Shown: positions 9,148-18,593, counted from the first letter of the stretch. The stretch: DNA of 32,630 bases from Betaproteobacteria bacterium RBG_16_66_20 (GCA_001770285.1 MEQQ01000005.1:1-32630); one strand, 5' to 3'. Notes: a model not told the origin generated them from the letters alone. Made by a program: numbers and translations.

Positions 9148-10287
9148 TCAATAGGACTTCGGCAGGCCGAGCACGCGCTCGGCGATGAAGCACAGGATCA
9201 GCTGCGGGCTCACCGGCGCGATGCGGCCGACGAGCGACTCGCGCAGGTAGCGCTCGACGTGGTACTCCTTCGCGTAGCCGAAGCCGCCGAGGGTCATCAC
9301 GGCCTGCTGGCAGGCGTCGAACGATGCTTCGCCGGCGAGGTATTTGGCGGCATTGGCTTCGGCGCCGCTCGGCTTGCCGGAGTCGTACAGCCAGGCGGCC
9401 TTGAACGCCATCAGGTTCGCCGCCTCCAGCGCCATCCAGTTGGCGGCGAGCGGGTGCTGGATGCCCTGGTTCTTGCCGATCGGCCGGTTGAAGACGACGC
9501 GCTGCTTGGCGTACTCGGCGGCGCGCTTGAGCGCGCAGCGGCCGAGGCCCACCGATTCGGCGGCGATCAGGATGCGCTCCGGGTTCATGCCGTGCAGGAT
9601 GCACTCGAAGCCCTTGCCCTCCTCGCCGATGCGGTCGTCCTCCGGCACCGGCAGGCCGTCGATGAACACCTGGTTCGAATCCACCGCCTTGCGCCCCATC
9701 TTTTCGATCTCGCGCACTTCGATGTAATCGCGGTCGAAGTCGGTATAGAACAGCGTCAGGCCGGCGGCGGTTTTCGTGAGCAACAGGATTTTTTCCGCCA
9801 GCTGCGCGGTGGAGATCCACACCTTCTGCCCGGTGACGACGTACTTCCCGCCCTTTTTCACCGCCTGGGTCTTGATGCTTTTCGTATCGAGGCCGCTGTT
9901 CGGCTCGGTGACCGCGAAGCAGGCGCGCTCCCTGCCGGCGATGAGCGGCGGCAGCATTCTCTGTTTTTGTTTTTCATTTCCGAAAACAACCACGGGATTC
10001 AAGCCGAAAATGTTCATATGCACCGCCGAGGCGCCGGAGAAACCCGCGCCCGACTCGGCGATCGCCTGCATCATCACCGCCGCTTCGGTGATGCCGAGGC
10101 CCGAGCCGCCGTATGCTTCCGGCATCGCGATGCCCAGCCAGCCGTCCTTGGCGAGCGCCTGGTGCAGCTCGACGGGGAAACCGCCCGCCTGGTCCTTCTT
10201 CAGCCAGTACGCGTCATCGAAGCGCGCGCAGATCCTGCCGATCGCCTCGCGGATCTGCTCCTGCTCGCGGGTGAAGGCGAAGTCCAT
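9148..10287 (-). CDS. acyl-CoA dehydrogenase family protein
   Basis: MPEAYGGSGLG...ACFAVTEPNSGLDTKSIKT...QRVVFNRPIGKNQGIQHPLA...TLGGFGYAKEYHVERYLRES. Confidence 0.92.
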   Translation of the reverse strand: MDFAFTREQEQIREAIGRICARFDDAYWLKKDQAGGFPVELHQALAKDGWLGIAMPEAYGGSGLGITEAAVMMQAIAESGAGFSGASAVHMNIFGLNPVVVFGNEKQKQRMLPPLIAGRERACFAVTEPNSGLDTKSIKTQAVKKGGKYVVTGQKVWISTAQLAEKILLLTKTAAGLTLFYTDFDRDYIEVREIEKMGRKAVDSNQVFIDGLPVPEDDRIGEEGKGFECILHGMNPERILIAAESVGLGRCALKRAAEYAKQRVVFNRPIGKNQGIQHPLAANWMALEAANLMAFKAAWLYDSGKPSGAEANAAKYLAGEASFDACQQAVMTLGGFGYAKEYHVERYLRESLVGRIAPVSPQLILCFIAERVLGLPKSY

Positions 10288-11427
10288 TCAGCTGGCGACC
10301 GCTTTTGCGCGGACCATTGCCGCGATCTCGCCGTCGTCGAAGCCGAGTTCCACCAGGATCTCGCGCGTGTGCTCGCCCAGTTTCGGCACCCCGCGCCGCA
10401 GCTGCGCGCCGCGCGCGCCGTTGGCGAACACCGGAAAAAGCGCAAACCGTTCGCCACCCACCGCAGTTACGTCCCCGCGCGCGCGGATCTGCTCCAGTTC
10501 CGCCGCCTCGCCGGGCGTGATGCAAAGGTCCACCGGAACATCGTTGTCATTGCAGATTTGCAGCCATTCTTCCGCGCTTTTCATTCTTATCGCTTTTTCT
10601 ATTAAAAGCGATAGACGATCTCCGTTGGCACGGCGCTTTGCGTCCGTTGAAAACTCTTCGCCGGAAAGTTCCGGAACGAAGCGCACGAAGTTCGTCCAGA
10701 AATGGTCTTCCAGGATGCCGAGCGTGAGGCGCTTGCCGTCCTTGGTCTCGAAGACGTCGTTGACCGGGAAAATGTGCGCCTTCGGGTCGGCCTCGGGATC
10801 CAGGCTGTGGCGCATCGCGCTCCAGAAGAACGCCGCTTCGAACAGCGACAGGTCGAGCTGCGCGCCGCAGCCGGCGCGGTTCCTTTCGTGCAGTGCCGCG
10901 AGCACCGCCACCGCGGCGAAGCTGCCGCCCGCCATGTCGGCGATGGCGAGGCTGGAGCGCGACGGCGCCTTCAGCCATTGGCCCGGAAACGAGAGCGCGC
11001 CCGCCGCGGCGACATAGTTGACGTCATGCCCGGGCCGCTCGCGCCAGGGCCCGGTCTGCCCGTAACCGGAGATCGAGCAGTGGATCAGTTGCGGATTTGC
11101 CTGGCGCAGGCTTTCGAAATCGATGCCGAGCCGCTTCGCGACCCCCGGCCTGAAGCCTTCGATCGCGAGGTCGGATCTGCGCGCCAGCCGGAACACGATT
11201 TCCCCGGATCTTTCGCTCTTGAGATCCAGGCAGATGCTTCTCTTGTTCCGGTTCTCGGTCCTGAACTGCACCGGGACATAGCGCCTTCCCGGATCGCCGG
11301 CGAGCGGTTCGATCTTGATCACCTCGGCGCCGAGGTCGGCGAGAATCGCCGAACAGAACGGCCCCGGCACGAACATCGAGAAGTCCACCACCCTGACCCC
11401 GGCCAGGGGTTGCCACGGCTCAGGCAT
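10288..11427 (-). CDS. CaiB/BaiF family (class III) CoA-transferase
   Basis: LAGVRVVDFSMFVPGPFCSAILADLGAEVIKIEPLAGDPGR...NRNKRSICLDLK...ISGYGQTGPWRERPGHDVNYVA. Confidence 0.92.
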   Translation of the reverse strand: MPEPWQPLAGVRVVDFSMFVPGPFCSAILADLGAEVIKIEPLAGDPGRRYVPVQFRTENRNKRSICLDLKSERSGEIVFRLARRSDLAIEGFRPGVAKRLGIDFESLRQANPQLIHCSISGYGQTGPWRERPGHDVNYVAAAGALSFPGQWLKAPSRSSLAIADMAGGSFAAVAVLAALHERNRAGCGAQLDLSLFEAAFFWSAMRHSLDPEADPKAHIFPVNDVFETKDGKRLTLGILEDHFWTNFVRFVPELSGEEFSTDAKRRANGDRLSLLIEKAIRMKSAEEWLQICNDNDVPVDLCITPGEAAELEQIRARGDVTAVGGERFALFPVFANGARGAQLRRGVPKLGEHTREILVELGFDDGEIAAMVRAKAVAS

Positions 11428-11809
11428 GGGGCTGTTCGTTGCGAATCACTTTTGTCGAATCTTCGCCATACGGAGGTGCGTAGATCACCATCACCTTCAC
11501 CCGTTCGCTGGTAGCGACAAAAAGATGCATGGTTTCCGCAGGGAAGAAGCAGGCCTCGCCGGGCCCGAGTTCGAATTTCTCGCCGCCGACTTCCACGTGC
11601 GCCTCGCCCTCCAGCAGGTAGCAAACCTGTTCGATGCCGGGATGCGCGTGCGGCAGCGCGCCCTTGCCGCGCTCGAGCTCGCCGATCAGCACCTCGACCT
11701 GCTGCGCGCCGACCGTCTCGGGCCCGATCAGCCGGAAGTTGCGCGTGCCGGTGTGGTTGGCCGGCGCGTACGGCGTCAGCTCACTTTGCCGGACCCGGTA
11801 CTTGCTCAT
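11420..11809 (-). CDS. cupin domain protein
   Basis: GALPHAHPGIEQVCYLLEGEAHVEVGGEKFELGPGEACFFPAETMHLF. Confidence 0.87.
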   Translation of the reverse strand: MSKYRVRQSELTPYAPANHTGTRNFRLIGPETVGAQQVEVLIGELERGKGALPHAHPGIEQVCYLLEGEAHVEVGGEKFELGPGEACFFPAETMHLFVATSERVKVMVIYAPPYGEDSTKVIRNEQPHA

Positions 11810-14800
11810 AGGTTCTCGCCTCCTTGCCCGCAGTATTGCCGGCTTCGCGCCGCCTGCCGGTGAGCAGCACGTAAGCGGTCGGAATCACGAACAGCGTAAA
11901 CACGGTGCCCAGCAGCAGGCCGCCCACGATCACCCAGCCGATCGGCTGCCGCGCCTCGGCCCCCGCGCCCCGGGCGAGCGCCAGCGGCAGCGCGCCGAGC
12001 ACCATCGCGCCGGTGGTCATCAGGATGGGCCGCAGGCGCAGCGTGGCCGCCTCCACCACCGCGCCGGCCGCATCCAGGCCCTTGACGCGCAGCTGGTTGG
12101 CGAACTCGACGATCAAGATGCCGTGCTTGGTGATGAGCCCGATCAGCATCACCAGGCCGATCTGCGAATAGACGTTGAGCGTGCCGCCGGTGAGCTTGAG
12201 CGCGGCGAGCGCCCCGGTCATCGCCAGCGGCACCGTGAGCATGATGACCAGGGGCGAGACGAAACTCTCGAACTGCGCCGAGAGCACGAGGTAGATGAAG
12301 GCGAGCGCCAGCACGAAGGTGACCAGCAGCGCCGCGCCGGACTCGCGGAATTCGCGCGACGGGCCGTCGAGCTCGGTGCGCGCGTTCGCATCGAGCACTT
12401 CCTTCGCCGCGCGTTCCAGGTATTCGAGCGCCTCGCCCAGCGCGTAGCCGGGGGCGACGTTGGCCGACAGGATGGTGGCGCGCAGGCGGTTGAAATGGTT
12501 CAACTCCTTGGGGCCGACGGTTTCACGCACCTTGACCAGATTGGAGAGCTGCACCAGCCGCCCGTCCCGCGCGCGCACGAAGATCGAGGTCAGGTCGGCG
12601 GGCGTGTCGCGGTCCTTCGCTTCCAGCTGCACGATGACGTCGTACTGCTTGCCTTCCTTCTTGAAGCGCGTCACCTGCCGGCCGCCGAGCAGCGTCTCGA
12701 GCGTGCGGCCGATGGTCTCGACGTCGATTCCCATCGAGGCGGCCTTCTCGCGGTCGATGTCCACCGCGAGCTGCGGCTTGTTCAGGCGCAGGTCGGTGTC
12801 GGGGTTGGCGATCGCCTTCGACTGGCGCGCGCGCGCGAGCAGCGCGTCGCTCATGCGCTCGAGCTCCTCGTAGGAGCCCGCCTGCACCACGAACTGCACC
12901 GGCGGATTGCGGAAGCTCTGCCCGAGCGACGGCGGGTTGACCGGGAACGCGAGCACGCCGGGCATGCTGGCGAACATCTTCGGCCCGATTTCCGCGGTGA
13001 TCTCCTGCGTCTTGCGCGTGCGTTGCTCCCAGGGCGCGAGCTGGCTGAACGCGATGCCGAAGTTGACCGGGTTGGGCCGCTCCAGGCCGGGCGCGACCAC
13101 CGTGAAGTACGACTTGATCTCCGGAACCTTGGCGAACAGACTCTCGGCCTGCCGCATGTAACCGTCGGTGTACTCCATCGACGCGCCCTCGGGCGCGATG
13201 ATCAGCGACAGGAAGTAACCGCGGTCCTCCTGCGGCGAGAGCTCGGACTTGAGCGACATGTAAAGCAGCGCCGCCGCGGCGACCATCAGCGCAAAGCCGA
13301 TTGCGACCATCCACCAGTACTTCAGCACCACGCCGAGCGAGCGCCGGTATGCCGCGTTCACGCCATGGAAGAAGCGCTCCATCGCCTGATAGATGCGGCC
13401 GTGCGATTCGTGCTCCTGCAGGATGCGCGAGCACATCATCGGCGTGAGCGTGAGCGCGACCAGGCCGGATACCGCCACCGCGGCGGCGACGGTGAGCGCG
13501 AATTCGGTGAACAGGCGCCCGGTGTTGCCGGTCATGAAGCCGAGCGGCGCGAACACCGCGGCCAGGGTGAGCGACATCGCCACCACCGCGAACGCGATCT
13601 CCCTGGAGCCGTCGATCGACGCCTGGCGCGGATCCTTGCCCAGCTCGACGTGCCGGTGGCAGTTCTCCAGCACCACGATGGCGTCGTCCACCACCAGGCC
13701 GATCGCGAGCACCAGGCCGAGAAGCGTCAATACGTTTACCGAGAAACCCATCAGGTAGAGGAAGAAGAAGGCGCCGATCAGCGCCACCGGAATGGTGACG
13801 AACGGGATCAGCGTGGCGCGGATCGAGCGCAGGAATACGAATATCACCAGCATCACCAGCAGCACCGCCTCGATCATGGTGCGGTAGACGCCCTCGATCG
13901 AGCGCTCGATGAACACCGAGGAATCGAAGGCCACCTGCAGCGACATGCCCTCGGGCAAGCTGCCCTTCAGGCGCTCAAGCTCGGCCTTGCCGGCCTTGGC
14001 CACCGAGAGCGTGTTGGCGGTGGACTGCTTGACGATGCCCAGGCCGACCGCCGGACTGCCATTTACGCGCAGCACGCTGCGCTCATCCAGCGCGCCGAGG
14101 CGCGCCTGGCCGACATCGCGCAAGCGCACCGGGTAGCCGCGCGACTCGGTGAGGATCATGTCGTCGAACTGCGCCGGGGTGCGCAGGTCGGCCTCGGTCA
14201 GCACCGTGAACTCGCGCTGCGCGGACTCGATCCGGCCCGACGGAATCTCTACGTTCTGGCGCCGCAGTCCGTTCTCCACGTCGGCCGGCGTGAGGCCGTA
14301 GGCCGCGAGCCGGTCGCGGTCGATCCACAGGCGCATGGCGTAGCGCCGCTCGCCGCCGATGATCACCGAGGCGACCCCGGGCAGCGTCTTCAAGCGGTCG
14401 GCGACGTAGCGGTCGGCGTAGTCCGAGAGCTCGAGCGCATCGTGCTTCTGGCTGGTCAGGCGCAACCACAGGATCGCCTGGGCGTCGGCCTCGATCTTGG
14501 ATACCACCGAATCGTCCGCCGCCGCCGGCAGCAGCGCGCGCACCCGCGCCACGCGGTCGCGCACGTCGTTGGAGGCGGCGTCGACGTTGCGCTCGAGCAC
14601 GAACTCAACCGTGATCTGCGACACCTCCTCGCGCGACACCGACTTGACCGAGCGCACGCCTTCGATGCCCGAGATCGAATCCTCGAGCGGCTGCGTGATC
14701 TGCGACTCCATGACCTGGGGGCTCGCGCCCTTGTAGACCGTGCGCACCGACACCACCGGGGTGTCGATCTTCGGGTATTCGCGCACCGTCAGGCGCTGGA

Positions 14801-14885
14801 ACGAGATGACGCCGACCAGCACGATCATCAGCGAGAGCACCGTCGCGAAAACAGGGCGCCTGATGCAAAACTCAGGGAGGCGCAT
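11781..14885 (-). CDS. RND efflux transporter permease (AcrB/MdtBC/HAE1-like)
   Basis: 1034 aa; IRRPVFATVLSLMIVLVGVISFQRLTVREYPKIDTPVVSV...GLVVDDAIVVLENCHRH...LTLTPMMCSRIL. Confidence 0.94.
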   Translation of the reverse strand: MRLPEFCIRRPVFATVLSLMIVLVGVISFQRLTVREYPKIDTPVVSVRTVYKGASPQVMESQITQPLEDSISGIEGVRSVKSVSREEVSQITVEFVLERNVDAASNDVRDRVARVRALLPAAADDSVVSKIEADAQAILWLRLTSQKHDALELSDYADRYVADRLKTLPGVASVIIGGERRYAMRLWIDRDRLAAYGLTPADVENGLRRQNVEIPSGRIESAQREFTVLTEADLRTPAQFDDMILTESRGYPVRLRDVGQARLGALDERSVLRVNGSPAVGLGIVKQSTANTLSVAKAGKAELERLKGSLPEGMSLQVAFDSSVFIERSIEGVYRTMIEAVLLVMLVIFVFLRSIRATLIPFVTIPVALIGAFFFLYLMGFSVNVLTLLGLVLAIGLVVDDAIVVLENCHRHVELGKDPRQASIDGSREIAFAVVAMSLTLAAVFAPLGFMTGNTGRLFTEFALTVAAAVAVSGLVALTLTPMMCSRILQEHESHGRIYQAMERFFHGVNAAYRRSLGVVLKYWWMVAIGFALMVAAAALLYMSLKSELSPQEDRGYFLSLIIAPEGASMEYTDGYMRQAESLFAKVPEIKSYFTVVAPGLERPNPVNFGIAFSQLAPWEQRTRKTQEITAEIGPKMFASMPGVLAFPVNPPSLGQSFRNPPVQFVVQAGSYEELERMSDALLARARQSKAIANPDTDLRLNKPQLAVDIDREKAASMGIDVETIGRTLETLLGGRQVTRFKKEGKQYDVIVQLEAKDRDTPADLTSIFVRARDGRLVQLSNLVKVRETVGPKELNHFNRLRATILSANVAPGYALGEALEYLERAAKEVLDANARTELDGPSREFRESGAALLVTFVLALAFIYLVLSAQFESFVSPLVIMLTVPLAMTGALAALKLTGGTLNVYSQIGLVMLIGLITKHGILIVEFANQLRVKGLDAAGAVVEAATLRLRPILMTTGAMVLGALPLALARGAGAEARQPIGWVIVGGLLLGTVFTLFVIPTAYVLLTGRRREAGNTAGKEARTYEQVPGPAK

Positions 14886-15920
14886 CTATCTTTTCGCGCC
14901 TTCCTGGTTGATGAGTGTTACGGCAGAACCGGGGCCGATCTTCTGCGTACCCTCGGTCACCACCAGATCTCCCGCGCCCAGACCCTTGACGATTTCGACC
15001 TCGCCGACCTTGCGCGCGCCGGTCTGGACGCGCACCAGGTCCGCCTTGCCTTCGGCGACGCGGAACACGTAGCTGTCCCGGCCCTTGGGCACGATCGCCG
15101 CCTCGGGAATCCAGATCGCCTTTTCGCGCACGCCGAGCTGCGCCTGCACGCGCGCGAACATGCCCGGGCGCAGCCGGAGTTCGGGATTGGCGACGCGCGC
15201 GCGCAACAGGATCGTGCGCGTCTGGTCGTCGACGCCCGGTTCGATCGCGTAGACGCTTCCCGGGAAAACCCTGTCGGCATACGCGTCGACCAGCACCTTC
15301 ACCGGCTGGCCGGCCCTCAGCTTGCCGATGAAGGCTTCCGGAATGCGGAAATCCAGCTTCAGCTGGTCGATCTTCTCCAGCCGCGCGATGTCGGTGCCGG
15401 CGGCAACGTACTGGCCCTCGCTGACCTGGCGCAGGCCCGCGACGCCGGGAAAAGCGGCGCGCATCTCGGTCTTGGCGAGCCTGGCTTCGTCTTCCTTCTG
15501 CTTGGCCGCCGAACGTGCGTAACCGGAGCGCGCTTCATCCAGCGCCTGCTGGCTGATGAAGCTCTTCTTGAACAGGTCCTCGGAGCGCTCCAGGCGCTGG
15601 CGGTCGAGCTGCGCCTGCGCCGCGCTCGAGGCGAGCACCGCCGCGAGTTCCGCCTGATCGAGCTTCACCAGCACCGCGCCGCGCGCAATGCTCTGGCCTT
15701 CGTTGAAACGGATTTCGGCGATGCGCCCCGCGATTTCCGGCCGGATCGTCACCGCCTCGTCGGCGCGCAGCGTGCCTACCGCGCCCAGCTCGTCCACCGC
15801 GGGCGCGGTCCTGGCGGCGGCGGCCTTGACCGGCATCGCCGGCGGGACTTTGGCGGTGTCCTTCGGGGCCTGTGCAAAGGAAGTGCAGGCAAAGATCGCC
15901 AGAAGCAGGGCTATGCGCAT
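14886..15920 (-). CDS. RND efflux periplasmic adaptor (membrane fusion protein)
   Basis: GTLRADEAVTIRPEIAGRIAEIRFNEGQSIARGAVLVKLDQAEL...; adjacent to the permease. Confidence 0.92.
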   Translation of the reverse strand: MRIALLLAIFACTSFAQAPKDTAKVPPAMPVKAAAARTAPAVDELGAVGTLRADEAVTIRPEIAGRIAEIRFNEGQSIARGAVLVKLDQAELAAVLASSAAQAQLDRQRLERSEDLFKKSFISQQALDEARSGYARSAAKQKEDEARLAKTEMRAAFPGVAGLRQVSEGQYVAAGTDIARLEKIDQLKLDFRIPEAFIGKLRAGQPVKVLVDAYADRVFPGSVYAIEPGVDDQTRTILLRARVANPELRLRPGMFARVQAQLGVREKAIWIPEAAIVPKGRDSYVFRVAEGKADLVRVQTGARKVGEVEIVKGLGAGDLVVTEGTQKIGPGSAVTLINQEGAKR

Positions 15921-16024
15921 GATCAGACTTTGGATATTACTTGATCCGCGCGCTCGGACTTGCGGCAGCGGCGCCTGCCGCCGGGCCCGGCATGCGCGCG
16001 GTTCGGGAGTACACTAGCTTCACC

Positions 16025-16312
16025 ATGAAACGCACCCATACTCCACCCCCGGACAAACCGGAAGCCGGCGGCACGCGCATCGTCGAGCGGCCTGACGGTT
16101 TCTACTGGCGCAGCGAAGACGGACTGAAGGACTATGGTCCCTTCGAAACACGGCTGGCGGCGGTCGCCGACATGGAAACCGGCGGCGAAACGGACTACGA
16201 GCCCGGGGAATCGGTGGCAGAAGCGGAGTCCGAACTCGGCATGGCCGACTGGATCGACCCGGATACCGGCGAGCCCGCCGAGGAATCGGTGCCGCGCATC
16301 GAAGACCACTGA
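16025..16312 (+). CDS. small acidic hypothetical protein
   Basis: MKRTHTPPPDKPEAGGTRIVERPDGFYWRSEDGLKDYGPFETRLAAVADME... Confidence 0.65.
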   Translation: MKRTHTPPPDKPEAGGTRIVERPDGFYWRSEDGLKDYGPFETRLAAVADMETGGETDYEPGESVAEAESELGMADWIDPDTGEPAEESVPRIEDH

Positions 16313-16364
16313 GGGCGCACGCGGCGCGCCCCTGCCGCTACTTCGACGCGGCGCGCCTCCGCCG

Positions 16365-16793
16365 CTACCGTACCAGCAGCACCGGAATCGTGGAGAGGTG
16401 CATTACCTTGGTGGCGATCGAGCCGAGCAGCATGTTGCCTGCCGCGGTGCGCCCGTGGGTGCCGATGTAAATCAGGTCGCAACGGGTCTTCTTGCCGTGC
16501 GCCACGATGGTCTCGGCGATCGGGCCGACCAGGATGCTCGCGTTGTAGCGGATGCCGGCCGCATCCAGCTTCTTCTTCGCGCCGGCGAGCATGGCCTCGC
16601 CCTCCTCCTGGTAGTAGCGCTCGATCTGGTTCTTGCCGACCACCAGGTGCATGCGCGGCAGCTTCGGCACCGGCAGGTGGACCGTGAGCAGCTCCAGCGT
16701 CGGTTTCTCGCGGTACCAGTCGGCGTGTTCGATCAGGCAGGCCACCGCGTCGAGCGAGTACGTCGAGCCGTCCACTGCCAGCAGGATTTTCAT
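16365..16793 (-). CDS. universal stress protein (UspA family)
   Basis: MKILLAVDGSTYSLDAVACLIEHA...CDLIYIGTHGRTAAGNMLLGSIATKVMHLSTIPVLLVR. Confidence 0.92.
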   Translation of the reverse strand: MKILLAVDGSTYSLDAVACLIEHADWYREKPTLELLTVHLPVPKLPRMHLVVGKNQIERYYQEEGEAMLAGAKKKLDAAGIRYNASILVGPIAETIVAHGKKTRCDLIYIGTHGRTAAGNMLLGSIATKVMHLSTIPVLLVR

Positions 16794-16829
16794 TTCCTTC
16801 GTTCCCCAGGATCCGGTGCAACCGCGATT

Positions 16830-17273
16830 TTAGCGGTAGACCAGGGTCGGGATGGTGGAGTGCGTCAGCACGCCCTGCGTCTCGCTGCCGTGCACCAGCG
16901 CCGAAAGCCCGCGCCGGCCGTGCGAGGCCATGAAGATCAGGTCGCAGCCGTGCTTCTGCGCGGCGCGGATGATCGCCTCGTGCGGCACGTCGCTCTGCGT
17001 GAATTCGGCGTCGTAATCGACACCTGCGGCGCGGGCGCGGTCGGCGATCGCCTGCAGCGCGATCTCGGCCTGCTTTTTCGCGTCGCGCTCATAGTCGGCG
17101 AGCGAGATCGCGTGCTTGGACATCAGCTCGGCCTCGCTCGGGACCTGGTACTCGGGAACGGCGGTGAAGCCGGTCACCCGGGCGTGGATGAAGCGCGCGA
17201 ATTCGATGCCGGCCTCGATCGCCTTTTCCGAGAGCTTGGAGCCGTCGGTGGGAATCAGGATGTGCTTGTACAT
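16830..17273 (-). CDS. universal stress protein (UspA family)
   Basis: MYKHILIPTDGSKLSEKAIEAGIEFA...CDLIFMASHGRRGLSALVHGSETQGVLTHSTIPTLVYR; start at ATG 17273. Confidence 0.92.
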   Translation of the reverse strand: MYKHILIPTDGSKLSEKAIEAGIEFARFIHARVTGFTAVPEYQVPSEAELMSKHAISLADYERDAKKQAEIALQAIADRARAAGVDYDAEFTQSDVPHEAIIRAAQKHGCDLIFMASHGRRGLSALVHGSETQGVLTHSTIPTLVYR

Positions 17274-17326
17274 GCGCGCCCTCCTATCCATGTCCCGCAA
17301 TGATCGAACCAACGCGCGCGCCCGTC

Positions 17327-17340
17327 TTGATCGAGGTCAA
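17327..17340. promoter_or_regulatory. FNR/CRP-type box upstream of the usp gene
   Basis: TTGAT-CGAG-GTCAA, 9/10 half-site match to TTGATN4ATCAA; minus-strand -10-like GATCAT 21 nt away. Confidence 0.6.
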
Positions 17341-18470
17341 ACGGGAGATCGGTGAGCATGCGTACCGAGCAGGTGCTCGGTCAGGTCGCGCACCGGCCGG
17401 ATCTGGCCGCCGAAGGGCACCGGCTCCGAGCCGCGGAAGAACAGGCCGTGATCGACGTCGCCGCGCAGCGCCGCGGCGAGGTGGTGGTCGATGCAGAACT
17501 GGCCCATGCGCGCGTTGCCGTCGCGCAGGCCGCACTGCGCCAGGCACTCGAAGGCCAGGGTGCAATGACGCAGCTTGGCCCGGCTCTGCAGCAGCGCTTC
17601 CATGTCGAGGTAGCGCGCCAGCCAGGGCGTGCGCACCGCGCGCGCCGGCAGGCCGGCCACGCTCATGAAGGTCACGATGTCCTCGGGGCGCGCTTCGGCG
17701 AGCACGCGCTTGAAATTCGGATGCGCATCGCCCTCTGCCGTCACCGCGTACGGGGTACCGACCTGGACGCCCGCGGCGCCGAGCGCAAGCGCCTCGCGCA
17801 CCCGTTCGGGAGAGTTGATGCCGCCGGCGACGATCAGCGGAATCGGCGCGATGCGCAGCTCCTCGAACAGGCGCGCGGCCGCGGGCAGCACCTGCCCGAA
17901 GTCGAAGCGCGGGTCGCCCACTTCGTCGATCTTCGCCGCGCCGAGATGGCCGCCGGCATAGCGCGGGTGCTCGATCACGATCGCGTCGGGCAGCCGTCCC
18001 TTGCGCATCCACTTGCGCAGCACCAGGCCGATCGCGCGCGCCTCCGACAGGATCGGAATCAGCGCCACCCCGGGGTAGTCCGCGGCCAGCTCGGGCAGGT
18101 CGAACGGCAGGCCGGCACCGACCACGATCGCATCGGCGCCGCTCGCGCAGGACTGCCGCACGTAGCCGGCGTATTGCGAAACCGCGCGCATCACGTTGAC
18201 GGCGATCATGCCGCTGCCCGCGGCAATGTCGCGCGCGGCGCGGATTTCGCGGTCGAGCGCGGTGAGGTTGGCCGCCTCGATCGCCTGCCGGTCGCGCGAA
18301 CGGCCGGTGGCGCGCATCAGGTCGGGGTGGTGGCGGCGCAGGTCTACGCTCGAGATCGTGCCGACGCAGTTTTCCCTTGCCACCGCACCGGCCAGCCGGT
18401 GCGCGGAGATTCCCACTCCCATGCCGCCCTGCACCAGCGGACGCACCTCCCGGCCCCGGATTTTCAGCAT
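17337..18470 (-). CDS. NAD(P)H-dependent flavin oxidoreductase / nitronate monooxygenase family protein
   Basis: LVQGGMGVGISAHRLAGAVA...IPLIVAGGINSPERVREALALGAAGVQVGTPYAVTAE...; Cys-rich C-terminal FECLAQCGLRDGN. Confidence 0.87.
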   Translation of the reverse strand: MLKIRGREVRPLVQGGMGVGISAHRLAGAVARENCVGTISSVDLRRHHPDLMRATGRSRDRQAIEAANLTALDREIRAARDIAAGSGMIAVNVMRAVSQYAGYVRQSCASGADAIVVGAGLPFDLPELAADYPGVALIPILSEARAIGLVLRKWMRKGRLPDAIVIEHPRYAGGHLGAAKIDEVGDPRFDFGQVLPAAARLFEELRIAPIPLIVAGGINSPERVREALALGAAGVQVGTPYAVTAEGDAHPNFKRVLAEARPEDIVTFMSVAGLPARAVRTPWLARYLDMEALLQSRAKLRHCTLAFECLAQCGLRDGNARMGQFCIDHHLAAALRGDVDHGLFFRGSEPVPFGGQIRPVRDLTEHLLGTHAHRSPV

Positions 18471-18507
18471 CTGGTCCCGATTCTAGAGCCTCGCGCCGCG
18501 CAACTTT

Positions 18508-18521
18508 TTGATCTGGATTAA
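18508..18521. promoter_or_regulatory. FNR/CRP-type box 1 (nitronate monooxygenase side)
   Basis: TTGAT-CTGG-ATTAA, 9/10; minus-strand -10 TAGAAT (18485-18480) 22 nt away. Confidence 0.7.
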
Positions 18522-18529
18522 GCGCCTAC

Positions 18530-18543
18530 TTGATCTGCCTCAA
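18530..18543. promoter_or_regulatory. FNR/CRP-type box 2 (regulator side)
   Basis: TTGAT-CTGC-CTCAA, 9/10; plus-strand -10-like CAGGAT (18566-18571) 22 nt away. Confidence 0.65.
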
Positions 18544-18593
18544 GTTTCGGGCGCCGCGCGCGGCGCAGGATTCCGGGACCCCGATCGAGGCCG

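Noticed and set aside
11634-15944. 1436-aa plus-strand ORF
   Set aside because: Antisense to the well-supported RND permease/adaptor genes; low-complexity Arg/His/Asp-rich translation typical of GC-rich antisense frames.
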